This document shows positions 1 through 11,127 of a DNA stretch of 64,000 nucleotides, one piece after another. The translations under genes were made by a program, and so were the position numbers. Location of the stretch: positions 3,968,001-4,032,000 of the forward strand of contig JAEILZ010000006.1 of the NCBI GenBank assembly GCA_018873225.1. Direction: 5' to 3'. Position 1 is the stretch's first letter; every line of letters begins with the position of its first letter. Source of the stretch: [Phialemoniopsis] sp. UDSM-2020 (taxonomy: Eukaryota > Ascomycota > Sordariomycetes > Thyridiales > Thyridiaceae). Under the pieces are notes generated by a model that saw nothing but the letters and a program-made list of their open reading frames with translations, was not told the DNA's origin and made no database searches.

Positions 1-1474
1 TTGCAATGGCGCCACCCGGCCAGGATCTGGAGTTTGAACATGCAAATCCAGCCTCCAGTTCGTCTGGTCATGGGAGGATTGGCGTCCCTTGTAATTTGCT
101 AAACCTGTGCACGGACAGACGCGACAATCCACCAAGGAACCCATGGATCAAACCACGAGCGAAAGGAGCATCGCGTCGTGCGCCAGTCGCCTCAGTAAGC
201 GAAATGTCAGAAACCGGTCTCTGGCGTCTGCCAGTCTCTCTCGTGATGCACGCAGCTCGTGATGGCTGCACGGTCCGGAGGCCAAGGTTCGTGATTCACC
301 ATATCCCGAAAAGACTAGCCTCTCCGCCGAGCCATGATCAGATCCAGCTAGCCAGCGATCCATCCTTACCCGTCTTTGATCGCAGTTGGTACTACGCCTT
401 GCCAGTCTGAGAACACCAACGGCTGTGCCACTTTCTTGCTGTTTATCATTTCCGTCCCTGCATCTCCTTCGCTTCTGGACTGGCCACACTCAGTGAGAAG
501 GCAAAGAGAGGCAAATAACACAAACCTGCATTTGTTGGCGACTCCCGCGATGGAGTGCACATCTTATTATTGATGGTGCTTACATACTATGCCGTTGATT
601 AACTCTAGCCACCCCGGATTCTATGCAGAGTCCTCCTTGTGGTATGATCTACCTGATCTCCAAGGGCTCGACCAGCCGCCGCAATGTCGACTTCTTGGCT
701 CAACCAGAGAATCGGTTTGCCCTTTGTCGATGATCTGGTCTGGATCTGCCTTCGACGTTACAAGCATCGCCGGGAAGGGCTAAATTCTGTCAGCCCTTCA
801 AAACCATTCTGGTCATGCTTCGACCAGGACCAGGTATGTATGCATGGTACAGTACGTAAGTTCCGTCAAACCTTATGCCACATCCACCTGGTTGCTCGAC
901 TGGAAATCCCCATTCACTCCGGTCGTTGGCCGAACAGGCGGGACGATTGTCCCAGCAAGCCCCGTAGCGAGATCTGCCAATCTCGCGGACCAGTCCTGAC
1001 ACCATCCTGCTCTTCTGACCACTCCCCAAATTGGGCCAAGCTGGCCTGCCATTATCCGCATCCCGTTTCTTTCTACCGTCGCCGGTGTGCCCACCCTCCA
1101 CTACAGACCCCATGTCCCCGCTCCAACATCCTGCCCCAACTTCTGTTCACCCACCCCCCTGCAGGCATCGTCGGCCCCCAGTTCCCACGTTGGCGTGTTG
1201 GTAGTGGACAGTCCTGTTCGGAGACAGATCCCAGAGCCATACACCCCTGCCACAATGTCAAGGCGTCGATACACTTCCAATGGATCGATGTTTCCCCCCG
1301 TCTCCTCCACCTCTGCTACATCGACCCCAGAGATATAAGCTGGGGCCCATCCCTGACTCCTTGATTCGGACGGGATCTTCTCTTTTTCTCTTCATCCCTC
1401 CAAATCCTTGGACTTACACCAAGTCCGTCTTGTCATTTCAGAGGTTCAAGTCGGCCTTCCTTTAGCAGCCGACA
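1..1474. other. Intergenic region and promoter of the sugar transporter
   Basis: I see no convincing gene here. Open frames are short, overlap on both strands and lack recognisable motifs. The last 400 bases are pyrimidine-rich, as in many filamentous-fungal promoters, and contain a TATA-like element flanked by CreA-type sites (listed separately). The first 700 bases could include the end of a gene lying to the left, but nothing proves it. Confidence 0.6.
1325..1345 (+). promoter_or_regulatory. TATA-like element between inverted CreA-type sites
   Basis: CCCCAG at 1325-1330 and its exact inverse CTGGGG at 1340-1345 flank TATAAG at 1334-1339, about 135 bases before the transporter ATG. CTGGGG fits the known SYGGRG consensus of the carbon catabolite repressor CreA/CRE1. 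A further CCCCAG lies at 1176-1181. That CreA acts here is inferred from the motif and from the downstream gene being a sugar transporter. Confidence 0.4.
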
Positions 1475-3158
1475 ATGGCCCCCAACGTCAACATCGGTGC
1501 CAAGGCCGTCCAGGGCGAGGTCGAGGTCGCCCAGGCCGAAGCTCCCCGCTTCGAGAGAGTCTCGTGGACCAGGGAGCCCCATCTACGCAAGCTCTATGCC
1601 TATGCGATTGTGCTCATGGTTGCCTCGGCCACCACCGGGTACGATGGCATGCTGGTCAACACGTCCCAGCAGATCAAGAAGTGGGAGGAGTACTTCAGCG
1701 ACGACGTCGTCAAGAACGAGAACAAGCTCGGCATCCTCATCAACATGTTCAACATCGGCTCCATCATTTCCTTCTTCATCACTCCCTGGGTTGCCGACCA
1801 CTGGGGCCGAAGGATCGCCATCATGATCGGTTGTGTGTTCATGGTTGGCGGCGGTTGCTTGACTGCCTTCTGCAACGGCTACGGCATGTACATCGGTGGC
1901 CGCTTCCTGCTCGGTTTCGGCAACTCGCTCTCTCAGATGTCCTCACCCCTTCTTCTGACCGAGATCTGCCACCCGCAGCACCGTGGTCCCGTCACCGCCA
2001 TCTACAACTGTCTCTGGAATTTGGGTGCCCTCATTGTCTCCTGCATCGGATGGGGCACCGCCACCATCCCCAACGACTGGTCGTGGAGGTCCATCACCTT
2101 CATTCAGATCGTCCCCTCGCTGATCCAGCTGACCTTCATCTGGTGGATCCCCGAGTCCCCTCGTTACCTCGTGAACAAGGACCGCCACGAGGAGGCCCTC
2201 CAGACCCTGGCCAAGTGGCACGCTGGCGGCGACGTGCACAATGCGACTGTCCAGTTCGAGTTCCGCGAGATCAAGGAGACCATCATGCTCGAGAAGAACG
2301 CCGACCGCGCCACCTCCTACCTTGACTTCCTCCGCACCAAGGGCAACCGCTGGCGTCTGGCCATCATCATCTCCCTCGGTGTCATCTCGCAGTACTCTGG
2401 CAACGCTCTGTTCTCCAACTACATGAACACGGTCTACGAGGGCGCCGGCATCAAGGACCAGAACCAAAAGCTCGCTCTGTCCACCGGCAAGACCATTCTC
2501 GACCTGATCATCACCATCAGCGCTGCCTTGTCTGTCGATAGGTTCGGTCGTCGACCTCTCTTCCTCATCTCCGTCTTTGGCATGGTTGGATCGTTCGTCC
2601 TCTGGACCATCACAGGAGCAGTGTATGACAATTCGAACGAGACCAACACTGCCGCCGGCTACACCCAGCTCGTCTTCATCTGGCTGTTTGGTATCTTCTA
2701 CGATATCGGCTTCTCCGGTCTGCTCGTCGCCTACGCCCTCGAGGTGCTGCCCTTCCATCTCCGCGCCAAGGGCATGATGATCATGAACATCACGGTCCAG
2801 GCCATCCTGGCTATTGGAAAGTACGTATTCACCCAGAACGACCCCTTGCGAATTCTCATCATGCAAAAGGCTAACATGACTTATCCGCAGCCAAACCAAC
2901 AAGCTCGCCTGGGACCGCCTGCCCAACCACTGGAACTTCATGCTCTTCTACACCCTCTGGGATCTCGTCGAGCTGGTGTTTGTGTGGTTCTTCTACGTCG
3001 AGACCAAAGGCCCGACCCTCGAGGAGATTGCCCGCATCTTCGACGGCGACGAGGCCGTTGCCCACATCGACCTACACCAGGTCGAGAAGGACATTCACAA
3101 CGAGCACGAGGACGATATCATCATGCAGCGGATGCAGAGCGGCAAGAACGCTGCCTAG
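1475..3158 (+). CDS. MFS sugar transporter (hexose/lactose-permease type)
   Basis: Proton-coupled sugar uptake carrier of the plasma membrane, 537 residues when one intron (2821-2890, GTACGT...CAG, phase 2) is removed. Family marks are HWGRRIA after the second membrane segment (about residue 110), the GRFLLGFGNSL stretch, PESPR before the central loop (about residue 226), DRFGRRPLF in the second half (about 355) and VETKGPTLEEI after the last segment. Without splicing the frame leaves this conserved C-terminus for a nonsense tail, so the intron is well supported. The ATG at 1475 gives the short charged N-terminus usual for the family. The length of about 540 residues and the sugar-porter signature fit a 12-segment hexose or lactose permease-like carrier, not a siderophore-iron transporter. 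The sugar carried cannot be read from the sequence. Confidence 0.93.
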
Positions 3159-3893
3159 GCGCGTTCGTCAATTATATCAGGGCGTGGCAAACCTGAGTTC
3201 TGATGGGGCGTCTTTGGTTTCATTTTCTTTGCAAGCCAGACTGTTTTGGAAAATCGTTTCTCATGTTGTATGGGTCTTTGGGTGATTCACATAGCATTAC
3301 TTCCTTCTGGTGCTTACACAAAAATCCTGTCTCCTTCTCCTAATACTGATGATACCAGCCACTGTTTGCAGATGGGCCATTTGCCATGTTACGTACCACA
3401 AATCAATTCAATGATAAATCTTATCTCGTTCCGTCTCGATGATCTGTTATCGTACTAAGAACATTCATGTGATAGAAAGCAAGTGAGGGGTGGTGGAGGG
3501 TAGGAAACGTAATTTATCCGGCCCTGCATATAGTAGAGTATGCATTATTATGCACAAAGGCTACTAAAGCGGTCCTGCAGCATAGAACCCTCCAGGAAAG
3601 CGGCATTTGTTCGTCCGTACTGGCGAGTACCTTTTCGGGCCGAGGTGGACGACCTGATGTGGCGCGCCGTCTGACACCTGCGACGTGGTTGGTGATCGAA
3701 GGTTGACTCGCTACGGACTACTAATTCTCCATGAGTTGTTTTACGGCAAAAGCGAATCAAGACCAAAGTCACCGATAGCGAATGTCACTTGTCGATAGTT
3801 ATCTAGACTTTAAACTCGCACGTAGCTAAGTAACAGCCCGTCTTGCGGCGCTGACATCTTCGGATCAAGTCACGGATCAAAGCCCCAGTATAG
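3159..3893. other. Intergenic, convergent 3' ends
   Basis: This stretch lies between the 3' end of the transporter (+) and the 3' end of the metallo-hydrolase-like gene (-). I see no gene in it. The first 300 bases are T-rich and probably hold the transporter 3' UTR. Confidence 0.55.
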
Positions 3894-4928
3894 CTACTCG
3901 AGGACGATACACATGCCGTTCTCGTTCTCCACAAACTGGGGCAAGTAACCCCGAGACTGATACTGCTGCTCCGTTTCCTTGAGTTGACTACTTTCGTTGA
4001 ACTTCTGAGTTGTGATCCACCCAGCCAAACCAGTCAGTTCACCGATGTCATCCGCAGTCCTGATCCAGTACTTCGGCTTGGCCACCTGACTGAACTCTAG
4101 ACCAGTCTTGATTCCCGAGATAGTATTGAATCCCAGATTGTGCAGATCGCCGAGAGGGTGCAGTATGGCAAGCACAGATAGATGCGAGCTTGGGTCCTCG
4201 CAGGTGCGTGTAAAGGCACGAGGCGTGTCCTTGAGCGGTAGGCTGTGAGGGAGATGGAGGATGGTCTCGTGGTGTCCCACGTCCTTAGCGTCCAGCCTCG
4301 TCCACACGATTGCTGTGGCAATGTAGAACGAGAAGCCGCCGGATATTCGAAACAGAGAGAGCCACGGCGGGAGCGGAGCCCCTGGATGCAAAGCTTGCCA
4401 GTCGTCAGTAGTGGCGAGGAAGTCTTGCATCGTGACAATTGTCTCGAAATGGCCCCATGACTTGATCATGCTTGCTGTCTCTGGAGGGGCGATGACTGGG
4501 ATCGCCGCCTTGAAGGTACGCAGAGTCTCCTCGTGTGCATGGTCGCCAGCGGAATGGGATATAAAGATGGCGTCGACACCCGGCAAAGGCAGGTCTTTGG
4601 TAGGGACAGGGCTGACTCCCGCTGCGCCTGCTGCGAGACTTTCTATCTGGCGAACTAGATTCTCGACATCAGTCCCATTCCTCATCGCGGCAACAGGTGC
4701 TGTCTTGTGCAGCAGCCAGGAGGAGGGCCCGACTACGTCACCGACCAGCCAAGGGTCGACGACGAGATGGAAGTAGGCCTTTGTGGACTTGGTGCGGTCT
4801 GAATCCGGGCGCGGAAAAGAGATCAGCCAGCTATTGTCGCCATTGAGGGACGACATGATCGGCCGGGAGCCCGGACTGGAGCTTTGGAAGTGAGCCTTCA
4901 AGGCTGCGGCTCCCGGAAAAGAAGTCAT
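3894..4928 (-). CDS. Metallo-beta-lactamase-fold protein, function unknown
   Basis: Intronless frame of 344 residues. The stretch GVDAIFISHSAGDHAHEETL (residues 117-136) has the layout of the fungal form of the HxHxDH metal motif: a beta strand, then SHxxxDHxxxETL. His125, Asp129 and His130 are therefore candidate metal or active-site residues. The first motif His is replaced as is usual in this fungal subgroup, so hydrolase activity is uncertain. No signal peptide is seen, which suggests a cytosolic protein. Met25 is an alternative start. The gene is divergent from the double zinc-cluster regulator (starts 4928 and 5538), so the two may share a promoter region and the regulator could control this gene; that is inference. 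The substrate is unknown. Confidence 0.7.
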   Translation of the reverse strand: MTSFPGAAALKAHFQSSSPGSRPIMSSLNGDNSWLISFPRPDSDRTKSTKAYFHLVVDPWLVGDVVGPSSWLLHKTAPVAAMRNGTDVENLVRQIESLAAGAAGVSPVPTKDLPLPGVDAIFISHSAGDHAHEETLRTFKAAIPVIAPPETASMIKSWGHFETIVTMQDFLATTDDWQALHPGAPLPPWLSLFRISGGFSFYIATAIVWTRLDAKDVGHHETILHLPHSLPLKDTPRAFTRTCEDPSSHLSVLAILHPLGDLHNLGFNTISGIKTGLEFSQVAKPKYWIRTADDIGELTGLAGWITTQKFNESSQLKETEQQYQSRGYLPQFVENENGMCIVLE

Positions 4929-5537
4929 GATTCAGTCTCTGAGAGGTGAGAGGTTGGCGGCGATATCGACAAGACTACAGGATGTTGTCCTCGGCACAGA
5001 CTCGACGACAGTCCATAGCGAGCGGGGAGGGCATCTTTGCATTTCAAATGCGTGTTCATGGCAAGATAAGTCCAGATCGAGTTACTTTGGTAGGATCGAA
5101 TCCTATTGCGCGCACCGCCCTTTTAAGAAGCACATTGAACCTAGATGTAGCTAGCTATTCAGTCTTTCTCACTTACTACCCTATAGATGTGAAAGCCAAG
5201 GCTGTTTCTAGCGCGAAGTTGATGTAAAGTTGGTAAGTCTCGATCTCGAAATGCGCTACACATTGGCCGGCCGGCTGGCAAGCCAGATGTATCACGTGCT
5301 ACGGGCCATTATTTTTGACCCGATGGCGACGCGCTCCGGCCGTCGCTCCGGCCCAGACATCGCGATGGACTCAAGGAACGCTCTGGCGTCAATACTCACC
5401 TCAGTTCCTGTCCCGTCGCTTAATAATCTTGTCGCCGTTGAGACCGTGTTGCCCACCACTATTACTGGACCGATTTGACTACCCGCGCAAGGAAGTATGA
5501 CCATCACGGTCGGATCGCATCTCGGGGTCTGATCGAC
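4929..5537. promoter_or_regulatory. Divergent promoter region
   Basis: The 609 bases between the divergent starts at 4928 (-) and 5538 (+) hold no gene. Notable elements are an E-box CACGTG at 5293-5298 and a tandem CCGG-containing repeat at 5333-5353, listed separately. Confidence 0.5.
5333..5353 (+). promoter_or_regulatory. Tandem CCGG direct repeat, possible zinc-cluster site
   Basis: GCTCCGGCC occurs at 5333-5341 and again at 5345-5353, an exact 9-base direct repeat with a 3-base gap. Each copy contains the overlapping triplets CCG and CGG that Zn2Cys6 proteins commonly bind. It lies about 190 bases before the start of a protein with two zinc clusters. Use as an operator or autoregulatory site is inference. 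Confidence 0.3.
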
Positions 5538-8331
5538 ATGGCCGACCACCCTGTGGAGCCGTCTCCCAAGACACAGCCTGGTAAGTAATTAGCTTTGCGA
5601 TGTGTGCATTTCCTAAGCTATGAATCATCTGTGCTAAATCTCTGCTAGGATGTGTTGTTTGTCGGTCGCGAAAGGCAAGTCGTTGATTCTCGCTCGCCGC
5701 CTGAGCTCCGGCTCTCGGCGGCGAGTTCCGCCCCGGGTTGGATCCCCCGACTGACTGACCCTGTGCCCATCTTCTAGGTTAGATGCGACCGGGGCACCCC
5801 GAGCTGTCGTAACTGCCTGCGCCTCGGTGTACGATGCCCTGGCTATGACGGCGGCGAAGGCGTCGTACCAAGAGACGACCTCGTGTCCTCGGTTGAGGGC
5901 ATCTATCGGGCCGCCGGGGTCGAGAGACGCCGAATAGGCTCCTGCATCGAATGCCGCAAGACCAAGAGCCGATGCTCCAGGACACGTCCTGTTTGCCAGC
6001 GCTGCCAGCAACGAAAGCTGGCATGCACCTATCCCAGCCGCCCCGAACGCGATCGCGAACGTTCACCGCAGTCAGCTACGTCTGACACCGCACGGACTGA
6101 AGACGTTCCGGGTGTAGCCTCGAGAGTCTCCGAGGGGTCTTCAATGGACCAGGGCCAGTACCAATGGTAAGCATTGCCTATTCATCTATCTTGAAGCTTC
6201 TGATGTTTCTATTGTTGACCCTCTTGTAGGCTCTTCGACGCAGCTCTGCCCAAAGACCCGGCGTCCGTCAGGCTCCTCGTTGATCTATACTTCCAACGAA
6301 CACATCGGAAAGCCTGTCTTGGGTTCATCCACAAACCTTCATTCATGCAAGCTCTCGACCGGGGCAATCTGATTGAAGATTATGGCGAAGGTCTGATTGA
6401 TATCATCATGGCCTTTGGTGCACGGTAAGACCAGGCACCCAATCTAAATTCGACTTAACCATCACTAACAACCGGGCCAGGACGTACTACCATAGCAACT
6501 TTGATCAGTTTATACCCATCCCTTCCCAGACACCAGGAGCTCCCTGGGCCGAGCGAGCTCGGGAGATCAGCTTTAAGGAGATTGCACATCCCAAACTCGA
6601 TACGCTCATGGTAAGACATTCTCTCAGTCTTAACATAGCGTTCAAAATTGACACATCAAGACTCTCATACTCTTGTGCGAATACTCTCTCCACGAAGACC
6701 AGTCCGCACTCGCCTTCACGCTCATCGCTTGCTGTTACCGTCTCATGCGCCTCTTCGGATTGGAGTCGCCAAAGTTGCCCGAACGCCGCTTGTCTCCCGC
6801 CGAATGGGTTCGGATTGAGTCGGAGAGACGGGTGCTCTGGTCCTGCTTTATTCTGGACAGCATGATTGGTTCCGGTGTTGATGCGAACCTCCACTGGAAG
6901 GACGACTTCCCTGGAGTTTTTCTACCCTGCTCTGAGCCCATGTTCATCGCGCAGACACCTCCTCGTCGGGAGGAGCTCTTCACCATGGACGCGTTTCGGA
7001 CGGCGGAGAACTTGCGACAGTTGAATCTCCGGTCGCACATGATGTATTTGGCACACCTGCGGACCCAAGTGCTGAGGTATGTATCGATCAAGGCTTCTGA
7101 TTCTTTTCCTTCAAGTGTTGATGTGACGTCCAGGCTCAACCGGCAATGGGACCCGCGCATCGAGGTCTGGCGGCCCGAGTCCCCTTTCATGAAATTAATC
7201 CACCAACTCGAAGTCTGGTATGATCACCTTCCTGAACAGCTGTTCGTCAACGAGTCGAACGCCTACATCCACCGAGAACTCAACATCCTCGAAGCAGTGT
7301 ACTGCCTGCATTTCTTGTACAATTCTATCGTCTGTGACTTGACGAGAGTCTGCCTCCCTGGCTATGGATTTCCGCTGGCCTCTGCCTTTCAAGATGCGCC
7401 TGCTGCCTTTCGCCGACAATGCCAGGACCGGTGCCGCTTTCACGCCGATGAGATTGTCCGACTTGTCCGGGACGCCTGCAGTCAGCCCAAGGAGTCATTG
7501 GATGACCATCACTGTCTGATGGCTACATACGAAGCTGCCAAAATCCAAATCATCCACACCACTACCGCGACTTCCAACAGTCCCGAAGAGAGGAACAAGG
7601 CGTTGGATAACTTACGAATTACGATGAAGTTCCTGGACATGAGCCACCTCAAGAAACACGACGACAATAAGATCGTAAGTGACCCGAACTAGCGTGACCT
7701 GAATGTGTTTAACCAGGAACACTAGCATCGAGCACTGATACCATTGCTGGCCCGTTTTGGCTTTCACGAGTTGGTAGCAGAATGGAGATCTTCACGAAGC
7801 TCTATGTACGTACATTACTAACCTGTCAATCTCGACACTGTTCCCGTCGCTAACCATTGCGGCAGTCCAACCGGCGAGGAACAAGGCGAGGTCAGTGGTC
7901 CGACGGAAGCAGAGTACCTCAATAGCCTTTCCGCCTTCCGTGTCGCCAAAGTCGAAGCCGCACGGCAACACGCCCAGGCTCAGACACCCCGTCAAGGTAA
8001 CGACGCTGCAGAAAGCGATACGGTAGGCAGTCCTGCCAGCACGCGTCTGCCGCCCGTGATATCTCCCGCAGGCGCAGCTCCCGTGCCCGTGCCCATGCAG
8101 CAGGGGCCGATAGAGACAGCAGTGCACGAAGCTGGAGGGGCGGGAGAGGCTTCTGTACCGCCGACTCTGTTCCCCATATCTGGTGGTTACGATGGCGGGA
8201 TCTCGCTGCTCAATCCGCATGAGCCCTCGGCTGAGGAGTACATCCGGATTGCTGACGAGATGTCCAACTTTATCACGTTCCCCGAGACGTCGACGTGGTT
8301 TGACTTTGAACCGAATCCTTACAACAGCTGA
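5538..8331 (+). CDS. Transcription factor with two tandem Zn2Cys6 clusters
   Basis: Nuclear DNA-binding regulator of about 761 residues. Exons: 5538-5580, 5649-5674, 5778-6166, 6230-6424, 6481-6610, 6661-7076, 7134-7674, 7726-7805, 7866-8331; all phases close. The first cluster spans residues 16-43 and the second 79-106. Both have exact CX2CX6CX6CX2CX6C spacing, with basic residues RSRKVR and RKTKSR after the second Cys. The first cluster is encoded across three exons, and its second intron (5675-5777) uses a GC-AG border. The stretch LVDLYFQRTHRKACLGFIHKPSF (split here as LVDLYFQRTHRK and FIHKPSF) and the region after it fit the fungal-specific regulatory domain (PF04082 type). The 57-base intron at 7077-7133 is in frame, so an unspliced form would add 19 residues. 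The C-terminus is rich in Pro, Ala and acidic residues, as activation regions are. It lies 4.3 kb upstream of sidA on the same strand; targets cannot be inferred. Confidence 0.85.
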
Positions 8332-9969
8332 GGCGCGTTGAAGGTCAGCAATGTTTTAAGCTGCGAACAACAACATCATTGTACATTATTTATGGGAGGA
8401 GACACCTAGTAGAAATGGAAGAGAAGCTGGGGCTGTATCTTTGATGCACGGGCGCCGCTCACTCGACGCCCCGCGCACTACTTTGGAACAATCTGTCAGC
8501 CGCAATCATCTTGGGAATACTTTGAAGTATCTCCTAGAAAGTGCAAAACAAGCCAAGTGCAGCTACCAGCCGTTAGAAACGTTCCAGAAAGCCGTAGGGC
8601 TGCTGTGCCGCTGACGTCGTGACGCGCCACGACCCACCGTCTATTGGATGATTAGAGGACTCAACTTGCATTCGAGGGTGAGATATTCATGACCGGGCTG
8701 TAAGTTACAGGAAATCTATTGTATGATGTGACACTTGGGCTACATGGCATATGGATGTCGACAGCATTGAGTACTGGGGATGGAAGAATATGAGGCTGGC
8801 ACTGCCCGCCCACTCGGACGAACAAAGCCCGCCATGCGTTCATTCCATTACAAAGAGTTGTTGTAATAATAACTGAAACAGGCAGGCATGTAGTCGCTGC
8901 TGACCGCATTTACCGCGGACCGTTAAGGCTTGAGGGATGGAACGGCATTGGAGCCGTTGCCAAGTATCGCCAGAGGAAAAGTCGGTTGGGCTCGGTTGCA
9001 GGGCCTGCAGGGCTATGACGACATGTGGGAAATTTCTTCGCACAATTGTGCTGCGGTGTGGGTGTGGAAAAGGTGTTGATCAATTGATCGAATGCGACGA
9101 TGATCAGCAGAGGCAGGTAAGCTGGGATGATTCAGAATGGCCGGGCGATGCTGCAGAATTTTGTCTCGTTTGGTGTTTCTGCACACAGTGTGCCCCTCTC
9201 TCACGCATCAATTCTCTAGCCCGGTCATTGTTCTCCAGAGACCTGCCGAAACTGGCTCTCAAGAGATTGCACATCCGGAGCGTTGCGGGCTCTCTAGTTC
9301 CCTCGTAAAAAAAAAAAAAGTGTAAAAAAGATCAGCATCGTGGTCAGCATTGAGATCCCACTGGGCGAAATGTCATCATCCTGGAGGGCGGCGGGCAGCG
9401 GGCAGGGAAGAAGATCTGCATCTGTGCCTCGAAGCGGTTCCACCATGGGACCGGCAATCCTACCATAGGGGCTCCATTGCGACCCTGTCGAGTGCCGGGG
9501 CTTGTCACAAAACCGAAAGTGCCGCATAGGTAGGCTCTCCGAATTCGCTCGTAGCCCGTGGGATGCTGGGCATGCACAAGCAGATGGGAACAGGGGATGG
9601 GGAGTGAAGATGTATGTAGGTATGTAGTCATGGGCCGATCGTCAGGGTCCCGGGTCAAGCGAATGCCGTTGGCAGTTTGCGGCGATTCCATTACCTTATT
9701 TTCAAGAGCGCAGAAAAGTGGACTTGTCTAGGTGCCGCCCGGATCCAAAGTTGGACTTTGTTCTTCTGCGCTGGTACGGGAGCGGAACCGAGGCCGGCAG
9801 AAGGGGATGGCAGAGGAGGGGTGGACACGGTGGTGGATGGGATGGCAGGATCCTCACCCCTCGCTCGAGATGACGGGAGGGGACAAGAAACGATGGGAAG
9901 ATGGGAACAAAGTTGGCGATGGCCTCCGTGTCTTTCCTAACGCCAAGGCTAGTGAAGACATTTTTGATC

Positions 9970-9978
9970 TTATCAGAT
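9970..9978 (-). promoter_or_regulatory. GATA-type iron-repressor site ATCTGATAA (distal)
   Basis: TTATCAGAT on the + strand reads ATCTGATAA on the other strand, an exact match to ATCWGATAA, the known site of SreA/Urbs1-type GATA repressors of iron uptake. A CCAAT box follows at 9988-9992. The site is 2.6 kb before the sidA-like ATG. The core GATCTGATAAGAT is shared with the second copy at 11119. Confidence 0.55.
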
Positions 9979-10264
9979 CATCAGTAACCAATCATGGGAA
10001 CCAGACCCTGGCTTCATTACCCACTGGACGCACTGCACACCCGCACTAAAGCAGCCTGTGGACTCGCTGAAGCAGGCGGCGATTTACGAAATCCATCCAT
10101 TCCCGCCTACCCACCGCGAATGGAGGGGCCAGAGGGGCACCAAAGGGGGGTCCTTGCAGGGGCCGGGCTTGCAACATGTTTCGAGCAAGGTAGGCCGGAC
10201 TGGCTTGAAAGGGAAAGGAATGCGGCGAACCAAGGAGACAGACGATCGGGCCAGCGCCGGATTT

Positions 10265-10300
10265 TGTACCGGTACCTGTATCTGTACATGTACCTGTCTT
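10265..10300 (+). repeat. Imperfect hexamer tandem repeat
   Basis: Six consecutive hexamers of the TGTACC type (TGTACC, GGTACC, TGTATC, TGTACA, TGTACC, TGTCTT). This is simple-sequence DNA in the intergenic region. It makes an antisense frame read as alternating Tyr and Arg, which should not be taken as a gene. Confidence 0.7.
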
Positions 10301-11118
10301 GTATCCATTCCCAGAAGACGGGATGCTGTTGTCCCGAGGTTGGAACTCTGAGCCAGGATTTTTGGAGATGCATCTCTACGTAGGCTGGTAGGGTGGTAGC
10401 AGCCAGGTTTGGGTCTGGATTGGCTGCCCAGCATGCTCGCATGACAGCATTGACTTTGCAGTGCTGACAGAAGAACGTCGAGCGAACTTCAATCGTGGTG
10501 GCCTGCGCCGTTGGCAGCGCAGTCAATCCACAGATCGAGAACTGAGAAACCCGACGGTGTGGTGCAGCCCGTGGCGTGGCCTGGCCCGAGAAAATGGACA
10601 ATTGACAGCCGCCGATCCATGCCAGTGGGCTCGCACGAGCTTTCCGCACATGGGAGGAGCATCTGAAAAGCTGGCTAGAACCACGAGCTATTCCTCATTT
10701 CTCGTGTTTGCGAGCCATGCACCTCGGTCCGGACGGCTTAGGTCCGCCACACCATTGCCATGGCTCGTACGATGGAGACCGTCAATTGATGTCCCCCAAG
10801 GTGCCATCCGAGTGCTCAAACTGTGCCGATCTCCAGATGCATAACTAAGTCGCTGTCTGTACATGGAAGCAGACAGACATCATCCCCCTGCAGAATGACA
10901 TCCTAAGCGAAGGGTCACTACGTAAAAAGGGAGTGGGAGAGGCAGAGCGAAAAAACTTTCTGGCTGCCCGCTCCTCGGCGACCAAGCAAAGCAGGCAACC
11001 TGGAAGCAAAAGCCAGCAATGCAGGCAGGGTGTGGATGGCAGGGAAGAGAGTAACAAAAAGCAGGGGTCTACCCGGTGCTGGGGCTGAAGCTCGGCCCCC
11101 TGACTCCACTGATCAATC

Positions 11119-11127
11119 TTATCAGAT
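11119..11127 (-). promoter_or_regulatory. GATA-type iron-repressor site ATCTGATAA (proximal)
   Basis: Second exact ATCWGATAA match, read on the - strand, about 1.5 kb before the sidA-like start. An AGATAA lies just downstream on the + strand (11132-11137), giving a paired GATA arrangement. Together with the copy at 9970 this suggests iron-dependent control of the monooxygenase gene; direct binding is not shown. Confidence 0.6.

Noticed and set aside
1943..2941. 332-codon minus-strand frame inside the sugar transporter
   Set aside because: It is antisense to a clear MFS gene, acidic and motif-free. It results from the biased third codon positions of the real gene.
1475..3158. Idea that the transporter is a siderophore-iron carrier belonging to the siderophore locus
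   Set aside because: Length, PESPR and GRR motifs and the C-terminal ETKGPTLEE fit sugar porters; siderophore carriers are longer, with 14 segments.
5080..5115. tRNA T-arm-like sequence GGATCGAATCC
   Set aside because: No acceptor stem, anticodon arm or D-arm could be formed around it.
7711..7716. Alternative 3' splice site CAG in the eighth intron-exon border of the double zinc-cluster gene
   Set aside because: Its use would meet an immediate in-frame TAG; the TAG acceptor at 7725 keeps the frame open to the end.
10107..10649. 180-codon minus-strand frame in the sidA upstream region
   Set aside because: Low-complexity Tyr/Arg run from a hexamer repeat, no motif, and overlapping frames on both strands.
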